From Acridotheres tristis (taxonomy: Eukaryota > Chordata > Aves > Passeriformes > Sturnidae): 64,000 nt of DNA. Made by a program: the position numbers and the translations under genes. The notes under the pieces were generated by a model that was not told the DNA's origin, made no database searches, and saw nothing but the letters and a program-made list of their open reading frames with translations. This document shows, in pieces, positions 1 to 12,344 of this stretch (the stretch's first letter is position 1; each line of letters begins with the position of its first letter). The stretch spans positions 806,001-870,000 of the forward strand of contig CM072892.1 in assembly GCA_037013685.1 (NCBI GenBank), read 5' to 3'.

Positions 1-54
1 CCTGCCCTCACCCAGCCCGGGGAGCTGCGGAAACAGGGAATGGCTAAAGGACAC

Positions 55-262
55 GAGGGCAGGGATGGGTGGGATGTTGGGAATTGGGAATTCCTGGCTG
101 GGCTGGAATTGCCAGATTTGCTGTGGCTGCCCCTGGATCCCTGGCAGTGCCCAAGGCCAGGTTGGACATTGGGACAGTGGGAGGTGTCCCTGCCATGGCA
201 GGGGTGGCTCTGGGGGGGATTTTTGGTCCGTTTAACCCAAACCATTCCATGACTCCATGATT
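55..262 (+). repeat. CR1 LINE 3' end
   Basis: This is the first of a family of closely similar segments found throughout the window. It runs through a stretch reading as a weak open frame, then the block ending in a 'gggacagtgggaggtgtccc' core, a GGGGGGATTT tract and a terminal CCATGA-type short repeat. That 3' terminus is typical of avian CR1 retrotransposons, which end in short ATTCTATGA-like repeats rather than poly-A. The copy is 5'-truncated, as most CR1 copies are. Confidence 0.75.
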
Positions 263-639
263 ATTCCTCTGTCCCTGTTTCCATCCTGACCATTTTGTTT
301 CAGAGCCACAAACGTCACTGAAACTCAGAGTGACAACAACCAAATTCTCTTTTCTCAGACCCCACCAGATCTCAGCCCCTTTTCCCGGTGACATTTCACC
401 AGGTGCCACCGGGGCTGCAGCATTTTCCTCCCAAACCTCACAAGAATCTTTGGATTTCAATTCCCTTGGAACAAATGAGATTTTCCCCGAGTGTTTCGAT
501 TGCAGGTGGAGTTTGGTCAGGGGAGAACCACCCAGACCTTGCTCAGAGGTGGCACTTGGGGACATGGGCCATGGCTGGATTTGATCTTAACAATTTGGAT
601 CTCAACAGTTCCATGATTCCACAAGCACTGAGTCACATT
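263..639. other. Unassigned intergenic sequence
   Basis: No gene, tandem repeat or recognisable mobile element is visible. The open frames present on both strands are short and have no recognisable domain. Confidence 0.5.
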
Positions 640-1350
640 TCTGTGTATACACAGTACGTGTATAATCTAGATATCAAAATTATATATATATAAAAAATAT
701 ATATCATATTACATGTATTTATGTATAAATAATATCTATTTATAAATATATTACTATATATAAATAATAAATTTAGATATAGTAAATACATTTACTGTAT
801 ATAAATACTATACTATAAATATATATTTAATACTATACTATAAATTTATGTCTAAATACTTTGATAGTTCAGTATTTATGTCTAAATACTTTAATAGTTC
901 AGTATATGTATAAATACTATGAATATATAAATAAATAAATTAAAATATATGTATATATTATATATACATATATAATAGATTCAATAAATATATATATAAA
1001 TAGTTCAATATGTTTATATATAAATAGATTAAAATACATATAAATATATGAAAATACATATTTCTGTAATGTATAAATAGACACTATAAATATGAGAGAT
1101 AAATATATTTATAGAAATATTAAAATTATATATTATTATTGAAATATTATATTATTATTAAAAATATTGATTAGAAATTATTATTAAAATTATATCTTAA
1201 ATTATATATTAAAATTATATATTAAGGTTATATATTAAAATTATATATTAAAGTTATATATTAAAATATAAATTACATATATATTTTATATATTTGTATA
1301 TAAAAATGTATATGTTTATATATATATATATGTATATATATATTCACACT
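640..1350. repeat. AT-rich low-complexity block
   Basis: About 700 bases are almost entirely A and T, with TATATA and AAATATAT runs and imperfect 20-30 base internal repeats. It holds no open frame of note. A second smaller AT-rich patch lies at about 1660-1760. Confidence 0.85.
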
Positions 1351-1987
1351 GAAATGTTATTCTTGGAAACCAGGCCACCAATAATATCTATTTTTCTCCT
1401 CTCCTCATGAAAAAAACTCCAAGGTCAAAGTTCTCCAAATTGCAATAATTCCCGGCCAAGGAAGTTAAAGTGAACGTTTGGAGCAGCCCCTTGGGGTCCC
1501 ACAGCTGGCAGGGCTGGACAGGGAATTTGGAGGCTGTTTTGTGGTTGGGTTTGGGATTTTTTGCAGAACATATTTGGTGAAATCATCTGGAAATGCTGTG
1601 GGGTTTGCACATGGAGGATGTGCAGGGTGATCCATAAACATCAGCCTGCACTGGGAGCAGGAGAAATTGTAATATTTGTACTGATAAAAGTACAGTATGA
1701 ATATAAATTAATATAAATAAATATGAAATTAATAAAAAATATTAAATTAACATAAATAAGCCCCACCTCTATTGGCTTCTCCAACCCCTTTCCCATGGGA
1801 TTGAGGCACCAAGACTTGGTCTGTTCCAACCCAGCCAAAATCCCTGGATTTTCACCAGGAAATGCCATTTTTACATCCCAGGGACATTTCAGTGGTGGCC
1901 TGGGCTGTGCTGGGTTGGTCTGGAGCTCCAGAAAGGAGGAAAATGGAGCAAAGACCTGGCAGGGACCTGGAAAGCCCAGCCTGGAAT

Positions 1988-2559
1988 AAAAACCCTCTGG
2001 AAATGGGATGTGACAGGACAGTGATGCACAGAGAGAGACAAAAAAATTCCTCCTTTCTCAAATTAGGGGTGATCCTGTGGAATTAAACCCCCTGGAAATG
2101 GGGTGTGACAGGGCAGGGATACACAGAGAGAGACAAAAAAATTCCTCCTTTCTCAGCTTAGGGGTGATCCTATGGAATTAAACCCCCTGGAAATGGGGTG
2201 TGACAGGGCAGGGATACACAGAGAGAGACAAAAAAATTCCTCCTTTCTCAAATTAGGGGTGATCCTATGGAATTAAACCCCCTGGAAATGGGATGTGGCA
2301 TAACAGGGGTGCACAGAGAGAGACAAAAAAATTCCTCCTTCCTCAAATTAGGGGTGATCCTATGGAATTAAACCCCCTGGAAATGGGGTGTGACAGGGCA
2401 GGGATGCACAGAGAGGGACAAAAAAATTCCTCCTTTCTCAGCTTAGGGGTGATCCTGTGGAATTAAACCCCCTGGAAATGGGTGTGACAGGGCAGGGATA
2501 CACAGAGAGGGACAAAATAATTCCTCCTTTCTCAGCTTAGGGGTGATCCTGTGGAATTA
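1988..2559. repeat. 95-bp tandem array, six copies
   Basis: Six head-to-tail units of about 95 bases each contain 'cacagagagagacaaaaaaa', then ATTCCTCCTTTCTCA, then GGGGTGATCCT. Units differ at a few positions (AAATTAGG versus GCTTAGG, ATGG versus GTGG). The array ends abruptly at an ATCAGGCACTGA boundary. There is no coding potential. Confidence 0.9.
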
Positions 2560-3179
2560 TCAGGCACTGAGCTGAGAATAAAGCTGAAGGGTGAGTTAAT
2601 CACAAGGCACATAATTAACTTGGGGAATTCACTCCTCCACCGAGAATTGGAGACCCCAAATCACGAGGAGTTTCCAAATTCAGCACCAGCAGATCCATTG
2701 GTGGATATTAAATGATGCCATGGCCTTTGAATTCCAAGAAGCTGGGATGAAATGCTGGAGGAAAAACCTCCAGATTTTTTTTTTGTCATCCTCAAATTGT
2801 CCTGGATTTTTTTTGTTTCCTGCTGTCTGTGCAGGATCCCTGCTGGAAATATCCCTCAAGGGCTATGGATCCACCCTGGATCATCCCAGCCATGAGCACA
2901 GGATCCCAAAAAATCAGAGCCTTGAAAATCAGAACCAGAAAACGCTGGTGCTGCTCACACAGACTCACCTCTGTCTCCTCTGTGAACAAAACTTGTCCAT
3001 TTAAAAAAAATGAAAAGTAATTCTTTTCTTTAATTGACGACTTGGTTCTGTATCTTTGCTTCCCAGTCCAGAGTGAATTTTATTTTTTCCAGCATTAGAA
3101 ATGGCAGATTTTGGAGGGGAAAATTCAAATGCAAAAAAAAAAAAAATCGGGTTCAATTAGTTATTCCAGCATGTAAACA
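2560..3179. other. Unassigned intergenic sequence
   Basis: Non-repetitive sequence with short homopolymer runs, including thirteen A's near 3135. No gene is recognised. Confidence 0.45.
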
Positions 3180-3350
3180 CAGGATCATTAAAGTCAGAAA
3201 AGGTCCCCAAGGCCACAGAGTCCCAGCTGTGCCCAATGCCCACCCTGTCCCCATCCCAGAGCTCTGAGTGCCACCCCCAGGAATTGCTGGGACACCTCCA
3301 GGGATGGGGAATCCAAACCTCCCTGGGCAGCCCCTCCAATGCTGATGAAT
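3180..3350 (-). repeat. CR1 LINE fragment, reverse orientation
   Basis: The segment matches, in reverse, the CR1 copies at 9010-9265 and 28728-28935. It shares the 'CAGAGCTCTGAGTGCCACCC' and 'GGGACACCTCCAGGGATGGG' blocks. It is followed by a poly-T-rich run at about 3380-3398. Confidence 0.65.
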
Positions 3351-3619
3351 CTCCCAAAATTAAGGAAGCTTCTTTTCTTTTTTCTTTTTTTTTTTTTTAA
3401 TTCAGGCATGCTCATATTTTCAATTAATAAACGCAATTATGTGGGAGCAAAAGCAAATTGCACCGAGTTCTTCGGGATCCACATCAGTTGGTGATGGACA
3501 ATTCACTTCTTCCTCCCCCTGAAGGAACGCAGCGCCTGAATTTTTATTTTAGGAGCAGATGGAGCACAAATAACATCAAGAACAGGGAATTTTCCTAAGC
3601 CAGAATGATTGTTCACTAC

Positions 3620-4160
3620 TGAAGGAAATCCTTTGACAAGCCAGGCCAGGCTCAAACAAGTGGAAATCAGGTGGAGATGCAGAACTTTGATTCTCCCCCT
3701 CCAGGTTGGGATGTGCTAATTGTGCCCTCTGGGAGCTGAGCCCTTTGAAAGCAGAATTTCTTCATCCGTACATGAAATAATTCCTGGCTCTTTCAAACAC
3801 AGCCTTCATGTCTGAGGTAAACATATGTTGATCAGTTATTTCTAGAATAATGCACCATCTGCTATTTGACAACATGTTCCTCTGAGTGTGGTGATTAGTG
3901 AGGGGTGAAAGGGAACAAACGTTCTCTGGGAAATTTGCCTCACTCGCAGGCACCTCGGCAAAGTTGGGATCTGCAACTATTAAATCCTCCAAAAGGATCA
4001 AGAGGTTGTTTAATGCAGCCCCTGGCGCTGGGGCAGGAACACCCTGACAGATGATTTTAACCTTGCCTTGCAAAACAAACCCAGGAGGACACACCAGAGC
4101 CCCCCCAGCACCAAAACCTGAGAAAAATCTGAAAAACTTCATCTGTTCTGCACAATTTAT
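3620..4160. other. Candidate conserved non-coding element
   Basis: This stretch is free of tandem repeats and CR1 sequence and has the base composition of avian unique DNA. It contains homeobox-like and E-box-like motifs (ATGTTGATCAG, CATCTG). A 126-codon open frame on the minus strand spans 3762-4142, but it resembles no family I know and has no visible domain. I favour a non-coding conserved element; an unknown small exon is the alternative. Confidence 0.25.
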
Positions 4161-4444
4161 GTTGGAAAATAAATTGAAAAATAAATAAATTGGCTCTTTT
4201 TTTCTTCTTCCAGATTGTTTTATTGAAATATTGCTGCAGTGAACATCAGCTGGGAGAGGAAATCACATTTTCTTGATCCTCCCTAAGCCCTGCCCTGAGA
4301 TCTCACTTGGGCTTGGGCACACCACAAAGTCACCTTCACCCTCCTGGTGCATGGGGCACATTCCTAAAACAAAACCCCCTTAAACAGGGGTTTCATTTGA
4401 TATAATTTCAGGGGTTTATTTTGACATAATTTCACCCATCAGTG

Positions 4445-4575
4445 TCCCCAGATTTGCTGTGGCTGCCCCTGGATCCCTGGCAGTGCCCAAGGCCAGGCTG
4501 GACATTGGGACAGTGGGAGGTGTCCCTGCCCATCCAAAAATGGGATTTTAGGTCCCTTCCAACCATTCCATGATT
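4445..4575 (+). repeat. CR1 LINE 3' end fragment
   Basis: It shares the GATTTGCTGTGGCTGCCCC to GGGACAGTGGGAGGTGTCCC core with the CR1 copy at 55-262. The 3' end reads CCATTCCATGATTTTGTG. Confidence 0.7.
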
Positions 4576-5270
4576 TTGTGCAAAGACCACAGTGGTTGGA
4601 AAAACTCTCCCTGCAGGAAACTCCAAGAACTCCTCAAATCATCTTTCCATCTCTCTGGAAGTTGTGATGGATAAAAACTGCTCCAGGAGGGACACTGGAA
4701 GAGATGTCAGGGGATTTTTTTTACAAGTCAAGCAGTTTGAACATTATTTCAGATTAATCTGATGCCTGATTTGGGCAAAATCGAATCACTCTGTGAAAGG
4801 GAAGAAAGATTAAATTATAACTGCATGAAATGTTCCAACAAAATCCCATTCAAACTGTAAAGAATCGGTGATTTAATTTCACAAACGCAGCAGCCCAGGA
4901 TCACCAGCACCAGCCTGGAAAGCAAAGGATGGTTTTGAAAGCATCAGGTAAATAATCACTTCAGGTTTCACTGGGATAAGTCACAGACAAGCCTTGCCCA
5001 GCAAGAAATGCCAGAGCTTTCAGAGCAGATAAAACTGGGAGATAAAAACACCCCAAATCCCCACAAAGACACGACCCAGCACGTTGGGAGTTCATGAAAA
5101 GTGAAGTGAAAACCTCCACCAGACTTGCTGGGGAACACTGTCCTCATTTTTCAGCTACAAAACTGCCAGAGGCCCCATTCCTGGCCAGAGCTATGGGAAT
5201 GTCCATGGGACTGGGGCTGGCTCAGAGCCTGCACAGCCCCAGTGATGCCTTGGGGAGGATCCCTGGAGCA
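4576..5270. other. Unassigned intergenic sequence
   Basis: No repeat or gene is recognised. Overlapping open frames near 5094-5505 lie in two frames at once and look like chance. Confidence 0.4.
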
Positions 5271-5979
5271 GAGGCTGGGCAGAGTTAAAGGAATAAAGGG
5301 GGATTTATTAAAAGGAATAAATTGGGATTTATTAAAAGGAATGAAGTGGGGTGTCCTGGTTCTCCACTCAGGCCGTGCCCAGCAGTGTGTGCTCTATCCC
5401 AGCTGTTCACCCAGCTGTGGCAGTGTTCTTTCTCTTCCCCACAGCCCATCCTCCCTCCAGGAGATCTCTCCTGTCCATGGCCATGCAGTCCCAGGGCAGG
5501 GCTGATCAAATTCCATCATCCCATGGGGAGATGCTCCAGCCAGGGCAGGAGCCGAGCATTTCCTACCCAGATCAAAGGGGAGATTTGGAACAGCAGAGCA
5601 GCCTTTTCCCACTGGATCCCAGAGGAAAACCAGAGCCTTGCACATCATCCCTGCAGCTTTGGAGGAAAAGTGCACCTTGTGCAGGAGCCCTGCTCCAGCA
5701 GAACCACATCTGTCCCTGCAGGAGGATCAGCCACCATGGAATGGGACTGCACCAACCCTGACTGACTGACGGGGCACCTTGGATTCTCCCTCTGCCCCTG
5801 CTCTGGGTTTGTTCTCTGCAATCCTGCATTGCTATTGGAATTGTCCTGGCAAAGAACTGTTATTCCTATTCCCACAGCTTTGCCTGAGAGCCCCTTCATT
5901 TCAAAATTATAATAATTTGGATGGAGGGGGTTTGCATTCTCCATTTCAAGAGAGGCTCCTGCCTTTCTTAACAAACCCC

Positions 5980-6135
5980 TGTCTTTCAAACCAAGACAGA
6001 GGGATTTATTCAAAGGAATAAACTGGGATTTATTAAAAGGAATAAAGTGAGATTTATTGAAAGCCCTTCCAAGGATTCACCTCGGGCAGTGCCAGAGCCC
6101 GGCCGTGGCTCCACCCAGGATGGATCCTGGCTCAG
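5980..6135 (-). mobile_element. Candidate LTR-derived repeat
   Basis: Read on the minus strand, a segment containing the polyadenylation signal AATAAA (complement of TTTATT at 6053-6058) matches the plus-strand sequence at about 9490-9600. Both share GATTCACCTCGGGCAGTGC and an AGAGCCCGGCC core. Two inverted dispersed copies carrying a poly-A signal suggest the end of an LTR. A local duplication of GGGATTTATTAAAAGGAAT occurs at about 5300-5340 and again at 6020-6050. No internal viral gene is seen. Confidence 0.35.
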
Positions 6136-6999
6136 GAGTTTCACACTTGGGTCACTTTGGGTCCATTCCCACCTTGGCTTCATTGTCCAATCCCAGCTCC
6201 AGGCTCTGCAGTGCCATCCTCCCACATTCTCTCCTCCACTCGCTGCTCTTTGCACTTTTTGGGGCTGGAGCTGCAGCGTGTCCTTGGCTGTGGGGCTGGC
6301 AAAGGATTGTTCTGTGTGCCTGAGCTGGGAGGAGAGCTGGGAACACTTTGTGTGGAGTTCAGAGTCACACACAGGGCAGGGCACAGGCTGGGAAACATGA
6401 AAGATAAAAGTTCAGACATCACCTTAAGGTGTCCAAGAACAGTCCAGGGGCAGAGGCTCTGCCTGGCTCACTGAGGCAGTACAGAACCTGGAAAATGTGA
6501 AAGTTAAAGCTGAAGGCAGCAGTGCCACAGAAGGTTTTTGTGCCCCAGGGGGCTGGGTCAGAGCTGGGGGAGGTGAAAAGGGCAGCAAAGGGACAGAAGA
6601 GGAGCAGGTCCAGCTCCTGCTCCCCATCAGGAGACTGGGATTGCTCACAGCCCTGCCAGTTCCAGCTGGGCAGGGTCTGGGGCTGCACCGTGTGTGAGAG
6701 CAGGGACAGCACAGCCACAGGGGCTGAGGTTCCCCTTTCCCCATCCCTGCCCTCTCCCCGTCCCCTGCAGTGACCCTGGGTCCCCTCCAGGACGATTCTC
6801 TCTGTCCCCCACCTCCACAGAGGGACAGTGGCCACTCTGATCACACGGCACTCAGAGGCTTTTCTTTCATGTATTTTATATTTTTTACATAAAGGGATGT
6901 TCATCCATTGCCTCATCCTTAAATTTCCTCCCTCACGTGTAGGTAACACCACCCTGCACCATCCCAGCTCCCTTTTCCCTGGAAGCACCACTGTGTATC

Positions 7000-7870
7000 T
7001 ATGGAAATGCTGCCCTGCCTTACTCTGATAATTAACAACCTCTCCAGAACTGATTATTCCTTTCCAAGGTTTCATTTTGTCCCCAACACCTGGAGCTGGC
7101 AGTGGCACAAAGCTCTGCCCCTGTGCTTGCCTGTCCTCCCTCCCCTCGCCATCAGTCAGAACAGAAATGTTATATCTGAGGCACTGCCCTCTTTCCCTGG
7201 ATCATTTTTCTCCATATTAACACATTCTGGAAAATATCCTTACAAATATCTCGGGCCCACATCCATTAATCTGCAACGAAATTCATTAAACAGAATTAAA
7301 TCATTGAAAGAAGCAAATGTTTCTCACAGAACAGGTTGGGTTGAAGGAATATTCCAGGTCAGAATATTCCTGCCCTTTCAGCACCTTCCTCTTCCAGCTG
7401 GGATTTGCCTCCCCATTCCCAAGGAATTCTCTGGGAGTTTTCCTGTGAATGGAAGCAGAGATTGCAGGGATTGGGAAAAGCAGCAAAGCAGAAAAAAAAG
7501 GTATTTTCTGGTTTTTTTTTCCAGCTGGTTACACACAGACCTGTGTGCTGATCCAGGAGGGTTCAGGCAGGAGCCTGAAGGTAAAAGGAACATTTCCAGG
7601 AATAATGGCCCTTTCCATGGCTGGCAAGGTTTCCTGTGTTCACTCAGTGCTCCCCTCAATCCCACAGCCTCCCTCTACTCTGAAATGGGAAATCTGGATC
7701 TGGATCCCCATTGGGAAAGCTGTACCTAGGCCCAGTTTTTGTAAGTAAAATCAGGATGTGCTGGATGCACATTTTACATAAGACTGGGATGGAAAACCAG
7801 AAAACCACCCCAAATATACATCATATATTGAGTATATATTAGTATATTTAATTTACTTTTGTGTATGTAT
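7000..7870. other. Unassigned sequence with a long non-gene open frame
   Basis: A 242-codon open frame spans 7001-7729 on the plus strand. It shows no domain, no compositional bias towards coding and no splice structure, and I recognise no homologue. A short AT-rich patch follows at about 7810-7890. Confidence 0.4.
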
Positions 7871-7899
7871 TTTATATTTGATGTATTTGATATTTAATA

Positions 7900-8205
7900 G
7901 AACATTTCAGTTGGAAGGGACCTCCAAGTCCCAGGCCAGGTTGGACATTGGGGTTGGAGCAGCCTGGGACAGTGGGAGGTGTCCCAGGGGTGGCACTGGG
8001 GGGGATTTAAATCCCTTCCATCCTAAACCATTCAGGAATTCTGGGATTTTGCATCTGCTCCAAATTCTGGCATCTCCTCAGCGCTGCCCAAAGCTGCTCA
8101 GGCCTCACAGGGGATTTCTGGGGGGTCTGTGCAGGACTGGGTGATCCCTGAGGGTCCCTTCCAGCTCGGGATATTCCAGGATTCTGGGACTGTTCCTCCA
8201 ACACT
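7900..8205 (+). repeat. Two adjacent CR1 LINE 3' ends
   Basis: The first part (7900-8055) carries the GGGACAGTGGGAGGTGTCCC core. The second (about 8085-8205) resembles a different CR1 subfamily, with GGGGGGTCTGTGCAGGACTGG followed by CCTTCCAGCTCGGGATATTCC. Confidence 0.6.
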
Positions 8206-8589
8206 GCCAGGCCTGGGACACCAATTCCCTCTCCAGGAGGTTCCTGCCTCTGCTCCTGCCTCTCCCAGCCTAAAATCTGAGCTGGGGGGAGAAAATCTCC
8301 ACTCAGCAGTGTGGGAGCTGCAGCTCCTGGGTCTCTTCACCCCAAACCTGCCAAGGACACCAGCAGAGACCCAGAGTTACCCAAACCCTGCGGCAGGACT
8401 GGGAGGCTGCAGGGAGCCAGGAGACCAGGGAATCACGGAGTTATTTCAGCTGGAATGGGCCATAAACCACCCAGGAAAAGAACAAAACTCGAGGAGTGTG
8501 TCACGGCAAAATCAGGGCTTTATGTATTCCAAGAGTGGGCAGAGCATCCATTAATGAATCCCCAAAGGTTGCTGGGAGTTGCAGAGATG

Positions 8590-8905
8590 ACTGTGTAAAG
8601 TGTTAGTAACTCCTCAGTTATTATTCCCCCCCCTGTTTATTTGTTTCCATGACACATAAATGTTCTGATTGAACACTTAATGACCACAAAATACCTGAGC
8701 AGCACTTTTCCCCTAATAATGACACTTCCCATGTTCCTTATGGCCATCAGGCTGGAGCTGAAAAAGGCTGGAATAATCCCATTATCTATTGCAGCCATTT
8801 AGTCGTAGCAATGGAGCATGAAATAAACACTTGGGATCATTAGCCCTGCTTGAGCAGCACAGCAGGAGCTGTAATCACCTCTAATCCACCTTAATCTGGG
8901 ACACA
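8590..8905. other. Candidate conserved non-coding element
   Basis: A non-repetitive island is rich in homeodomain-like cores (TAAT occurs repeatedly, including TTAATGACC and GGATCATTAGC) and in a run of TAATCACC/TAATCCACC/TAATCTGG near 8873-8898. It is bounded on both sides by repeat-rich DNA. This is the usual look of a developmental enhancer in a gene-poor region, but only alignment can show it. Confidence 0.3.
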
Positions 8906-9009
8906 CCTCATGACAAACCCCTGAGGCAACCTGGGATCCATCCTGGGAATGCCACAGGTGCTCCTGGAAAGAAAAAAAAAAAAAAAAGGGAGCAAAGAGG
9001 CTGAATTTG

Positions 9010-9265
9010 CTCTGATTCCTTTGTGCTGGGACAGGGAACAGGGACAGGAGGAGAGGGAACGGCCTCAGGCTGGGCCAGGGCAGGCTCAGGGTGGAGAGCA
9101 GCAGGAATTTCCCCATGGAAAGGGTGGGCAGGGATTGGAAGTGCCCAGGGAGGGTTGGAGTGCCCATCCCTGGAGGTGTCCCGGAAATTCCTGGGGGTGG
9201 CACTCAGGACAAGGTGAACATCAGGCACAGCTTGGTCTTGGTGCCTTGGGTTTTAGTTTTGATAT
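9010..9265 (+). repeat. CR1 LINE 3' end
   Basis: It contains AGCAGGAATTTCCCCATGG, GGGCAGGGATTGGAAGTGCC and GGAGTGCCCATCCCTGGAGG in the order seen in the other copies at 28728-28935 and, reversed, 42800-43080. A sixteen-base A run precedes it at about 8972-8987. Confidence 0.75.
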
Positions 9266-9489
9266 TTTCCAGGCTCTGCTGCTGGGTGTGAACTCTGGGA
9301 TTTGATGTTGGGTGTGAGTGAGTTCTGTTCACGGGGGGGGGGGAGAAAAGAATCCCTTCCCATCTGGAGAATGAAGGACAGAACCCAAAAAGGGAAAAGG
9401 GACAAGCCAGGGGGGCTGAGCCTTCATAGCCTGGGGCTGTGGTTGGACAATTGACCCCAAGATGAACCAAAACTTATCAAAGTGTCAAA

Positions 9490-9610
9490 CTCGTGCCCAG
9501 GATCCATCTGGGATTTGATTTGGGTGCAGCCCTGGCCGGGCTCTTGCACTGCCCGAGGTGAATCCTTTCAATAAATCCTGATTTTATTCCTTTTGCTCTG
9601 CCTGCTCTCT
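9490..9610 (+). mobile_element. Candidate LTR-derived repeat
   Basis: This is the plus-strand partner of the minus-strand copy at 5980-6135. It shares CACTGCCCGAGGTGAATCC and the poly-A signal AATAAA at 9570-9575. No tRNA primer site or viral reading frame is visible nearby, so at most a solo or truncated LTR is present. Confidence 0.35.
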
Positions 9611-10074
9611 GCTCCAGCTCAGCCTTTCCAGTTCGAGGGGGCTTTTCCAACCTCAGAATTCTGGGATTCTTTTCCCAGTTTTTATTGGCTATTCCCCCAG
9701 CTCACAGCGTGCTCCTTCCCTGGGACAAGGTGATGCCAGCACCGTCAGGGAAAGTCGAATTTCTCGATGGAACAGGCACGAAACAGCCTCAGTTCATTAA
9801 AGCAGAGGGAGGAAAATCAACACGTGACAAAGCAACTGATTCCCCCCAGGAGCTGCTCCTCCCTGGCTCCCTCCTCCCCTCTCTCCAAAGCCCCCAAATT
9901 TCGGGGGGTGGCACAGGACCATGGCCCCTGGTAGGCAGCACGTCCCTATTGTTTCATACCCATCTTTATTTCTCTTTTTTCCCCACCCCTGTGTGCCCAT
10001 GGTGGCTGCCAGAGCCCCCCACGTCCCCCCTGGAGCAGGGGCTAATCCAACCTGAAAGCTTTGTCTTCCTTTTT

Positions 10075-10235
10075 TATCATCACTTTTTTAACAACCACCC
10101 GGCAGTAATGAGAGAATTGTATTTGCCACCGAGGCTCTTGGAGGCACTCCAGGACAAGAGAATATTTCAAGATGTGCTCAGTAAAATATATGCAAATGAG
10201 CTGCAGATGAAACTCGAATTGTTGTGTCTTGTTGG
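10075..10235. other. Candidate conserved non-coding element
   Basis: A short AT-rich, non-repetitive island contains an octamer-like ATGCAAATGAG and TAATGAGAGAATT. The frame 9685-10248 is open across it but also across flanking unrelated sequence, so I do not call a gene. Confidence 0.2.
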
Positions 10236-10274
10236 GTGGAAAATGTGACAGCTCCCATTGAGGATGGCAGGGAT

Positions 10275-10600
10275 GCACTTCGAGGGAATTTGGGATGTGC
10301 CCACGGCCAGGCTGGAGAAAAGGAGGCTCAGGGGGAGCCTGTGGCTCTGCAGAGTCTCTGGCAGAGGAGCAGGGACAGGACAGGTGGGAACAGCCTCAGG
10401 ATGCACCTGGGAAAATTGGGAAAATTGGGAAAATTCCTTCCCAAAAGGGGCTGTCCAGGCTGGCCCAGCTGCCATCCCTGGGGGATTTAAAGCCCTGTGG
10501 AGGTGGCACTTGGGGACATGGGGCAGTGCTGGGGATGGTTGGACTCCATGGGCTCAGGGGGATTTTCCAGCCTGAACAATTCCATGATTCTGTGATTCCA
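10275..10600 (+). repeat. CR1 LINE 3' end, second subfamily
   Basis: The order AGGGACAGGACAGGTGGGAA, GGTGGCACTTGGGGACATGG, GGATGGTTGGACTCCATGG and a terminal ATTCCATGATTCTGTGATTCC is the classic avian CR1 tail. A small internal triplication of GGGAAAATT is present at about 10410-10435. Confidence 0.8.
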
Positions 10601-10784
10601 TAAAGTTGTGATTTTGTTCCAAACTTGGCAGGAGTCAGACCTTCCCCAGCACTGGGGTTTGGGTGGGAGCCCAAATTTGGCGGCTCAGGCCAGCCCTTGG
10701 CTCTTTCATTGTCACCTCTTCCCCCTGATCTGCTCTGGGCTGGGCTCAGCCCTCACCACCAGGCACATCCTTCAGATCCACTGT

Positions 10785-10965
10785 GGATTTGAGGGATAAG
10801 GCCAGTTTGGGAGGAACTCTGGATTTCGGGGATAAAGGCCAGTTTGGGAAGAATTCTGGATTTGAGGGATAAAGGCAGTTTGGGAAGAATTCTGGATTTG
10901 AGGGATAAGGCCAGTTTGGGAGGAACTCTGGATTTGAGGGATAAAGGCCATTTGGGAGGAACACC
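10785..10965. repeat. 37-bp tandem array, about 4.5 copies
   Basis: Units read GCCAGTTTGGGAGGAACTCTG followed by GATTTGAGGGATAAAG, with AGGAACTCTG/AGAATTCTG variation between copies. Confidence 0.9.
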
Positions 10966-11284
10966 CTGTCCCAGGCAGGGGCTCCCTCTCCTGCAATAGT
11001 TCCATGCCAAACCATGGAAAATCCAAGTCCTGTTCCTGTGCTCTTTCCAACCCCGTCCCTGCTAGGGCAGAAAATGACCAAAAAAAAGGAGTTTCGAACC
11101 CATTTCCATCCCCTGCAGGCTCTGCCCTTGTCCCCAAAAACCAAGGCTGGTGTGTCCCATGCCAAATCAAACAGCCAGCAGGGGAAAGGCAGAATTCCAT
11201 GGAAATGCCCCCTGTGGAGTGGAAGGGAGCAGGGTTTCTCAGCTGGGCACAAATGGCAATGGCAGGGTAACTGCAAGGGGAGCT

Positions 11285-12075
11285 TTTCTCCCCAAAGGCT
11301 GAAGGGAGGCACTGGCTCGAGATTTGCATATTTTATTACCTGGATATTCCATTTCAATTTTAAAAGTCCTCTAACAGAATTAAAGATCACTCTCCAACCG
11401 GGCAGGAAGCATCTCCCGAGGGAGGGGATGGAGCAGGGTGGGATCCCAACAGCAGCAGCCCCAAAGACACCCCAGGATTATCCAAAACACTGCACCGTGA
11501 GGCAGCAGCAAACATTGCCACAACCTTCAGAGGATTTTGCTTCCCAGCACAGAAGAAAGGATCTCCCAGGGCTGCTGTGATTTATCCAAAACCCATTTCC
11601 ATGAATTCCCTGGCTGCCCACGAGAGCAGGGTCTCATTATCTGTGTGCCCAGTGGGTACCCAAGGGAGGGCAGAGGAAAACAGAGCCCAGGCCGGGGGAA
11701 GCAGCAGGGATTAAATGCAGATTTTTGGGGTGAATCCCACAGGGATCAGTGTGATTCCAGCCCCAGTCCCTCCCACCTCAGAGCAAAAGGCAAGGAAGGG
11801 AAGGGTAAATGACATTGTACTGCATTTTTAAAGTGGATCTGTGCACGAGGAAGCAGAAAAAGGAGCAGAGCCCAGCCCCTGGCAAAGCACAATGAGCTGG
11901 GGAGGACATTTAGTGGTGATTTCCCTTCTGGAGGGAAAACAATATTAGAGATCTGCAGGGCCTGAGATTTGCATCTTTCTCTCCCTCATCTCCACTCCCC
12001 CTAAATCTTTTATGGGGATCATTAGAGAACGTAGTGCACTACCAGAGTCATCACAAATAAACTTCTGCCCATTGC
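11285..12075. other. Intergenic sequence with two candidate conserved islands
   Basis: Repeat-free AT-rich islands at about 11310-11400 (containing GATTTGCATATTTTATTACC) and 11935-12075 (containing GATTTGCATCTTTCTC and GTAGTGCACTACCAGAGTC) stand out from the surrounding GC-rich sequence. Both begin with an ATTTGCAT octamer-like motif. Function is not known. Confidence 0.25.
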
Positions 12076-12344
12076 CCAGAGCCTGGGGCTCTGCAGGGCG
12101 TCAGAGAAATCCATCAGAGCCCTGGTGCACAGAAATCTGCTCCAGGGAGGCCAGGGCTGTGAGCACAGCCTGGGCTGGGGGAGAAATTCAGTTTTTCCCT
12201 CTGCAAATCCAACCTGCTGGGCTTGTGCTACCCCAGCCCTGACCCACGGCTCAGCCCCATCAGCTCCTTCTTAATTACTGCAGAAAAAAAAAACTAATTA
12301 GAGCTCAATGCCCAGTGCAGTGGGAGGAAAAACAGAATCCTGGA

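Noticed and set aside
3762..4142. 126-codon minus-strand frame in a repeat-free island
   Set aside because: Not called as a gene: no recognisable family and no splice support. The island is kept as a candidate conserved non-coding element.
7001..7729. 242-codon plus-strand frame
   Set aside because: No domain, no splice context, no recognised homologue, and another frame is also open over part of it.
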